A stretch of DNA of 13,301 nucleotides from positions 1 through 13,301 of the forward strand of contig JAOXYB010038984.1 of assembly GCA_028565635.1 (NCBI GenBank). Direction: 5' to 3'. Source of the stretch: Phoronis ovalis. Lineage: Eukaryota; Phoronida; Phoronidae. The translations under genes were made by a program, and so were the position numbers. Within the stretch, counting starts at the first letter, position 1, and each line of letters starts with the position of its first letter. Below the pieces are notes generated by a model that searched no databases, was not told where the DNA came from, and saw only the letters and a program-made list of their open reading frames with translations. Positions 8,652 through 13,301 of the stretch are shown here, piece by piece.

Positions 8652-11600
8652 CTAAAATTAAAGCCAACAAGAGATCTGTTATATTGCAGAAGGATCGATG
8701 CCCATCACATAAAGTCAGTGTTGCTTATAATTATATTATAGTTGACAGTGCAATGTTTGAACATGGTGTATATGTAGTTTTTTACACTCACAAACATCTA
8801 ACCAGATACAGTCTGCTTCTGGTAATTATAGTTCGATCTTTACCAAAATACCCATGAAACCAATCTCATGAGGATGCTTATACTTACATTATTGAGCACT
8901 TTAATTGGTAAATTTGTTTGCTCAAGCATTATGCTAGCCTCACAGATTGAGCCTGCACTTGTTAGCTGTGCTTATATACTGACGCAAGCATAAGAATAGT
9001 CTTACAAATGAAAAAGTAGTTCATTCTATTCCAAGGATAATCAGAAAACTTATTTGAAACAAAAGTCTGACTTGGAAGGCATAGACAATAGTTCATGGTT
9101 AAAGGATAAATATGTAACTATTTTATCAAACACTCAAGATGACTTGATATTATATGATTGCTTGACTATATATACCACACTGTAGCCATGCATGCATAGC
9201 TTGATCTTATAGTTCAAAGTCAAACATTTATTCCAACTAGGAATGTTGTCTCTATATATTGTAGTGTTTGAGATACGGATCAAAATGTATTACAAGCACA
9301 ATAGAGTAATACGTGAAGATTTAGTTCAAAGGTCATGCACAGATCATATAATTAATTTATGTGCAGTTATAAAACATGAATGACCGACTTACAACCGGAT
9401 GTTGCCACCTGTTACGTACGTACAGCTTGATCTTAAAAACTCATGTCAGGGCCAAAGATCTGTGATCAATTATAGCTTGTCATTACAAACATTCAAGCTG
9501 ACTTGGAACGATCTAGTATAGTACCATACTTGCAAAAAAAGTACCATACTTGCAAAAAAAACTGTCAAAGATTCATTTCAATAATTTACCCACCTTTTAA
9601 GATCATCTTAAAATGTAGCCTAGCCTACGATCGACACTCGCCTTCTTTCGTAAATGTTGGTTCAAAGCATCAACATGCGAATTTTCAAAGAAAGGGGATC
9701 AGCAAAAAGTTACAAAAAATTCTGATCAACATTTGACCCACTTTTTAAGGTCATTTTAAAATACTATAATACCTAACCTACCAAGATCATACTTCTATGG
9801 CCATCATGTATTCAACTTTAAAATGATACAGCCAACGTTCGATCTCTCTTTCAGGACATAGACATTACATAAGCGGCGGTTCAAAGACAATTAATGAAGT
9901 AGCAACAATTTTTAGATTGACAAACCCACTGTTCAAGGTCACTCAAATACACGTAGCCTAATATAACCCATATATGCATGGCTTCTATAAATCCACCTAA
10001 TATCACCTAATTATGCTGATCGATACATACAGTGTATGCCCACTTATAAAAATGGACTCTTTAAAATAAATCCACCTTCAAACTTCCATCAGGCAATGCT
10101 TCATCTTTCCGGCTATAGATGTATCACAAAGCATGGTTCGGAAGCAATCAACAATCTCTCTTGCCTATATAGTGAATGCTACAAGATTGTCGAAGTTTTG
10201 TATCCATAAATGACCAATTTTTTGAGAACATTCTATAATATCATCAGGCGTACAACATTTGCTCGCCTACGACCTTAATAAATTCACCTTTAAATCATCC
10301 TAGCAATGCTTTTTTGTCTTTCCGGCTAAAGATGTATCATCTTTGAAACAAACATGGCCACCAGTTGGCCATGTTCCATGCCAGAAACAGTTCCATGGCA
10401 TGCGAAAAATGTCAAAAATTTGGATCACTGTTTGATTCACTTTTCAAGGTCATTATAAAGTACCACCAGCCCACTTATTAACTTCGTAAATCCATTTTGA
10501 ATCGTTCAGGCTATGCTTTGTCTTGCGGCTACAGATGTACGGTGTGGGAACAAACATGTCAGTGATACTGAAAGTGATCCAGTTTAAAATCCTACTGAGC
10601 CTGTAGTCTGAGTGCTCCGAAAGCAAATTTGATAAATGCAGAAGCTGTTATCGCTAGACAAAGAAAAGTGTGAAATACAACAACAAAAACAACGCACAGC
10701 CTACAACTATACGGGATGGATGTGTTGCAGTACGTGTAATAAATATTAGAGGCTAAGCTAGATGCTCGTTAGATTATTATTTAAATAAAATTTCTGAAAA
10801 AACCTCCAACATTATTTCACACAAAAGAGATCTTTTTTGAAACTTTAACATGCAGGTTATGTCATATTGTATTTTCAAACCAGTGTATGAAATGTGTGAA
10901 ATTTACTTGGCATTTAATGAAAAACTATAAAAATTGTTAGATACATCCAAAATTCATGCTAACTATGTTTTTAGCACGTAAACGATACATTATTTGTTAA
11001 GGACCAATTTTAAATTGAATCAGGGATTTTGGTTATAAAATCAATTTATTTTTTTTTAGGAAATAAAACATTTACCTATTTTTAAACATTAATTGTTATG
11101 TACAGTTTGGTCACAACAAATAATACGAGTATCTTTTACTTCTCAAAAACATAGTTAGTTCGAATTTAGATCTGGATGTACCTTATGATTTTTGTGAGGT
11201 GTCATAAAACGAAAATTAAATTTCATGCATATCACAAATGAGTCTGAATATTAAAGTTTCGGAAAACATTAATTTTGTGTGAAAACAATGTAATACTGAT
11301 TTTTTACGAATTTTTATTTAAACAGTAACAAGGGTCTAGCTGGGCTAAAGATAATTTTAATTAATGAAATAAATGCATATGATCTCCATGCAATGAAAAA
11401 ATGAAATTAGACACTTTCTGACCACTAGATTCACTAGTTATCAGGCCTATGTCAGTCAGAGACAAAAAGCCTTATTCATTGCAGTATATCATGTCAAGCT
11501 CGCTGTAACATCTGCTGCGACCATAGTCAGCTGATCGGGATAATTGTCAGGTGGCTAGGCTGGCTGGTACAGTAATTATGCTGAAAATTCTTGACATACC

Positions 11601-11803
11601 TTGTATTAGCCTGCACAGGTTCAACACGGTAAGAAGAACTATCATGTGCAGCTTTGTTTTCTTTGTATCTCTTGTCAGGAGCGCCATCTTTCTTCAGATG
11701 TCCTGCGTAACAAAATTGAAATCTCACAATTTAAGATTCTCAAAACCTATAATCTGCTTGCAACAATACTCCTTATATACATTTATTTACCCTTTCGCAT
11801 CAT
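7889..11803 (-). CDS. Spliced gene for a KKDGTPDMRY-repeat protein, three exons, 292 residues (inferred model)
   Basis: The model joins 11803-11791, 11702-11600 and 8651-7889, totalling 879 nt (292 residues plus TAA). Phases agree at both junctions. Exon 1 ends in a single G that pairs with GA of exon 2 to give Gly. Exon 2 ends in AG that pairs with A of exon 3 to give Arg. The protein starts MMRKGHLKKDG and ends RYKANRR. It holds seven copies of a basic motif around DGTPDMRY in Ser/Gly/Tyr-rich linkers. No signal peptide, membrane segment, coiled coil or catalytic motif is visible, so a soluble, largely disordered protein is likely. I have the impression that similar DGTPDMRY-type repeats occur in uncharacterised eukaryotic proteins, but I cannot check this and know no function for them. 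Exons 2 and 3 are secure. The 13-nt first coding exon is the weak part. Confidence 0.7.
7895..8623 (-). repeat. Six in-frame copies of a 17-residue motif
   Basis: In protein order the units are: GPTKRDGTPDMRYASNK (8623-8573), RPIKKDGTPDMRYAINK (8479-8429), GPTKRDGTPDMRYAVNK (8356-8306), APIKRDGTPDMRYAINK (8221-8171), GPTKRDGTPDMRYAVNK (8092-8042) and GPLKKDGTPDMRYKANR (7945-7895). DGTPDMRY is identical in all six. The Thr codon is ACT, ACT, ACC, ACG, ACA and ACA in that order, and Gly, Pro and Asp codons also vary. The final unit differs from the other five by LKK and by Lys after Tyr. Confidence 0.92.
9521..9560. repeat. Exact 20-bp tandem duplication
   Basis: GTACCATACTTGCAAAAAAA occurs twice in immediate succession (9521-9540 and 9541-9560). 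The identity points to a recent slippage event at the left edge of the diverged array. Confidence 0.95.
9580..10730. repeat. Diverged tandem array of roughly 210-bp units, right block
   Basis: Recurring anchors are CTTTTNAAGRTCATTTTAAAAT followed by AGCCTAC-like sequence, CCACCTTCAAA-CAGGCAATGCTT, and TTTCCGGCTAYAGATGTATC. The last anchor, or its decayed form, appears near 9647, 9854, 10111, 10324 and 10527, spaced about 207, 257, 213 and 203 bases. The final unit continues into sequence matching 7130-7230 of the left block. Nothing in it looks coding; the open frame at 9503-9736 crosses unit boundaries and is not supported. Confidence 0.6.
10753..11341. mobile_element. Foldback element, copy B
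   Basis: The left arm starts AAGCTAGATGCTCG and the right arm ends GGGTCTAGCT. The left arm matches the reverse of the right over TTTAAATAAAA, TTTCACACAAAA, GAAACTTTAACAT/AATAT, and GTTTTTAGCACGTAAACGATAC versus its counterpart. Flanks read GGCTA on the left and GGGCTA on the right, a possible but imperfect target-site duplication. It lies inside the second intron of the repeat-protein gene and has no coding sequence. Confidence 0.7.
11342..11599. other. Intron sequence next to exon 2
   Basis: This is plain AT-rich sequence between foldback copy B and the exon 2 donor. I see no repeat or coding sequence in it. Confidence 0.45.
11600..11702 (-). CDS. Internal coding exon with the N-terminal motif copy
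   Basis: This 103-nt exon has 33 full codons plus two split ones. It follows a good acceptor (TTTTGTTACGCAG) and ends at AG|GTATGT, a good donor. It encodes the variant unit GHLKKDGAPDKRYKENK followed by AAHDSSSYRVEPVQANT. DGAPDK replaces the DGTPDM of the other units, while RYKENK matches the RYKANR of the final unit. The reading frame joins exon 3 exactly, through a split Arg codon. The next exon is 2948 nt away, and that intron is filled mostly by repeats. Motif identity plus consistent splice phase make this exon convincing. Confidence 0.8.
11703..11790 (-). other. Predicted short intron (88 nt)
   Basis: On the minus strand it begins GTAAAT and ends TTACGCAG, preceded by a T-rich tract. 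Its existence depends on the 13-nt first exon being real. The 3' boundary is better supported than the 5' one. Confidence 0.5.
11791..11803 (-). CDS. Probable first coding exon (MMRKG)
   Basis: The bases ATGATGCGAAAGG are followed by GTAAAT, a usable but imperfect donor. Removing the 88-nt intron 11790-11703 joins the final G to GA of the next exon, giving MMRKGHLKKDG in frame. A TAG stands in frame directly before the first ATG, so this frame cannot extend upstream. The exon is only 13 nt, so chance is a real possibility. The alternative is an upstream exon outside the window, or one I could not recognise. Confidence 0.45.
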
Positions 11804-11819
11804 CTAATTCAGTTATACA

Positions 11820-12170
11820 CCGGGGCTATACGCTGGTCCGAGAGCCCGAGGCCACTAAAAAGTTGGTCGGGCCAAACTGCAGCGGGTGTTGGCCCGACGG
11901 GCCACCTACTGGCAGCCACCCCCGGTCTCCCTTTGAACTGTTTTTAACATCCAAAAGCAAAAAGACGCTTCTGGTCGTCGATTGGCAATTAAATAGCACC
12001 CGGAATAAAATTGTGTATCATTTATTTTTTTGCTTGTCAATATTTTTAGAAAAGAACTTTCACTTTGAAAAGTGGTTTGGACGCTCACACAAAAAATACT
12101 GGACTCCCAGAAATTAAACGGGGCCACTTGATTTGGAACACAGCTGGCCCACAGGGCTACTACATATTTT
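11820..12170. other. GC-rich, insert-like block upstream of the inferred start
   Basis: The part at 11820-11940 is strongly GC-rich against an AT-rich background. GTCGGGCCAA (11866-11875) and TTGGCCCGAC (11889-11898) form a perfect 10-bp stem with a 13-base loop. A second GC patch (about 12120-12160) closes the block. It separates the inferred first exon from the broken motif copy at 12190-12234. It may be a mobile-element fragment or part of the promoter or 5' leader. Long open frames on both strands here reflect its lower stop-codon density. Confidence 0.45.
11866..11898. repeat. Perfect 10-bp GC-rich hairpin
   Basis: The arms at 11866-11875 and 11889-11898 are exact reverse complements with a 13-base loop. 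Nearby TCGGGCC and GGGCCACC extend the region's self-complementarity. It lies about 60-100 bases upstream of the inferred start codon of the minus-strand gene. Confidence 0.9.
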
Positions 12171-12189
12171 CAGCAGGTGTCGAGCCCTC

Positions 12190-12234
12190 ATGAATATAGC
12201 ATATCTGGAGTGCCATCCTTCTTCAATGCTATTT
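12190..12234 (-). pseudogene. Broken extra copy of the DGTPDM motif
   Basis: Read on the minus strand, this gives EIALKKDGTPDMLYS followed by TGA. LKKDGTPDM matches the C-terminal unit of the gene downstream exactly. The Arg after Met has become Leu (CTA where a unit would have CGA), and the frame stops three codons later. TGACAG or AAATAG just upstream could be an acceptor, but no GT donor lies before the stop. It could be the last exon of a tandem paralogue lying further right, or a decayed duplicate exon. It cannot be an internal exon of the 7889-11803 gene as it stands. Confidence 0.6.
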
Positions 12235-12239
12235 CTGTC

Positions 12240-13100
12240 AATAGAGTTATATATTAATTAGTAAAAATATGAACCACAAGGATTTTTAGCATGATCGAGC
12301 TTCAAATAGTACCAACTCCTGCTTTACTGTTACTTAGGTATGCAAATTATGCTCTGGTGCACATGGAAAATATTGCTTTGTGGCATTGAAAAATTCTGTT
12401 GTGATGGGACAATGAGGTAGGGAATTGGGGGTGTTGATTAATTACAGTTCACAGGAAATAAAATTATCTTTTCATGAGAAGTCTGAGTAGAAAAATACAA
12501 TGAATTTAATATATAGTTACACAATTATATACAAATTCTGAGTAACATGGAATCTTTATTTAATGAATCACAACCAATAAATTTCAACAATCACATACAG
12601 CAAAAAATACCACGGTGACCCTTTTCCCACCTCAGCTACATATATAACATCTAATTAATATTATGTACTGTCTGTTTACAGCCTATTACAGTCTGTTTAT
12701 TGCTTGCCTCCCACCTAATAACCTAGCTAGTACAAGTAATTGAATGTGCACTAGCTGTGAAATTGTGCATATATTTCGTATAAAAACAGGCTGGTTAGGG
12801 AATCAAATTTTTTTAACGTTGTTTATGGTGCAAAGTCAACAGAAAAATTTCACTTTGTCAATCAAATTCACAGTCTCCTAATAAATTTAACACTTGAATA
12901 TACTAGTGTCCACTCCTTAAATGAGCCTAGCTAGCCCATCCTTTGAAAGCACCCAATGATTATTAATTAACATATATCTCATTATAACAGTAATGTTCAC
13001 AAGTTTGCAACTTGTATACATCATACTATATTTTCAACTACACTTGTAACATTTCTCAGAATTTGGAATTCTGCAAGTTCGAAGCAATTCCTCCCTTACG
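12240..13100. other. AT-rich sequence, no gene called
   Basis: No open frame of note, motif copy or convincing exon was found on either strand. A TGTCTGTTTACAG/CAGTCTGTTTATTG short direct repeat occurs near 12670-12700. If the broken motif copy at 12190-12234 belongs to an upstream paralogue, its intron would run through here. Confidence 0.4.
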
Positions 13101-13106
13101 AAAAAT

Positions 13107-13301
13107 TTCTATAGAATTCTATAGCAATTGTTCCAATTTTCTATAGAAAATCCTATAGAGTTCTTTAGTTAGAGCTCTCTATAAAATTCTATAGAGCTCT
13201 ATAGAATTCTATAGAGAACTCTATAGAATTCTATAGAGAGCTCTATAGAATTCTATAGCGAGCTCTATAGAATTCTATAGAGAGCTCTATAGAATTCTAT
13301 A
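13107..13301. repeat. 22-bp palindromic satellite, running off the window
   Basis: From about 13200 the unit CTCTATAGAATTCTATAGAG plus AG repeats. GAATTC occurs at 13204, 13226, 13248, 13270 and 13292, exactly 22 bases apart. Each unit is its own reverse complement over 20 bases. Units at 13107-13200 are degenerate and become regular toward the right end, so the array edge is inside the window and the body lies beyond it. Confidence 0.93.

Larger units (their letters stand above)
8652..11599 (-). other. Predicted long repeat-filled intron (2948 nt)
   Basis: On the minus strand it runs from GTATGT to a TTTAATTTTAG acceptor. It contains a foldback element (about 10753-11341), a diverged tandem array (about 9580-10730) and a 20-bp tandem duplication at 9521-9560. 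I found no further DGTPDMRY-like motif inside it. The segment 8652-9500 is plain AT-rich sequence with short scattered similarities, such as AGCTTGATCTTA near 9198 and 9424, and no recognisable gene. Confidence 0.7.

Noticed and set aside
7936-8670. Other open minus-strand frames (7936-8304, 8311-8670) with their own repeated peptides such as QICDMQ
   Set aside because: They are out-of-frame readings of the real repeats. The silent-site pattern supports only the DGTPDMRY frame.
8430-8741. Plus-strand open frame opposite the last exon
   Set aside because: It contains the reverse-strand reading of the repeat (AYRISGVPS) twice and extends into the intron. It is an antisense shadow.
9503-9736. 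77-codon plus-strand open frame
   Set aside because: It starts before the 20-bp tandem duplication and crosses into diverged tandem units. It is low complexity and Lys/Ile/Ser-rich, with no family resemblance.
5950-11341. Reading the 5.4-kb bracket as a classical autonomous transposon
   Set aside because: No transposase-like open frame lies inside, and each end element is itself a complete foldback, so a proven single transposon is not supported.
11551-12117. 188-codon plus-strand open frame, the second longest in the window
   Set aside because: It runs antisense across exons 1 and 2 and into the GC-rich block. Its translation has no recognisable domain, and its length is explained by the coding strand opposite and by low stop density in the GC-rich part.
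13107-13301. CRISPR-like regular repeats
   Set aside because: There are no spacers. The 22-bp units are contiguous and palindromic in a eukaryotic context, so this is satellite DNA.

Overview
The window is AT-rich, gene-poor eukaryotic DNA. Its one well-supported gene has GT-AG introns, Ser/Gly-rich low-complexity coding sequence and degenerate foldback repeats around it. There are no bacterial operons, Shine-Dalgarno sites, tRNAs or rRNAs. A small invertebrate genome (sponge, placozoan, cnidarian or similar) would fit, but nothing seen fixes the taxon.

The gene lies on the minus strand between about 11803 and 7889. I assemble it as three phase-compatible exons: 11803-11791, 11702-11600 and 8651-7889. 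Together they give 879 nt, or 292 residues plus stop. The protein carries seven copies of a roughly 17-residue motif with core (L/T/I)K(K/R)DGTPDMRY(A/K)xNK. One variant copy is in exon 2 and six are in the last exon, separated by Ser/Gly/Tyr-rich linkers. The core is almost unchanged at protein level while its codons vary at third positions, so the peptide has been under selection. I recognise no characterised function. An eighth, broken copy of the motif lies upstream on the same strand near 12190-12230.

The last exon sits between two blocks of repeats. On the left are a foldback element (about 5950-6446) and two units of a roughly 405-bp repeat (about 6500-7290). On the right are a diverged array of roughly 210-bp units (about 9580-10730) and a second copy of the same foldback family (about 10753-11341). 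The outermost arms of the two foldbacks are inverted and share a 33-base perfect match, so the whole 5.4-kb segment is bracketed by inverted repeats. The right block lies inside the 2.9-kb second intron and the left block lies downstream of the gene.

Elsewhere, the first 400 bases hold a chromodomain-like coding remnant on the minus strand. Unrelated foldback elements lie at about 3003-3262 and 4583-5314. A GC-rich insert-like block with a strong hairpin (about 11820-12170) lies just upstream of the inferred start codon. A 22-bp palindromic satellite runs off the right end from about 13107. The stretches from 800 to 3000 and from 3260 to 4580 show no supportable gene.
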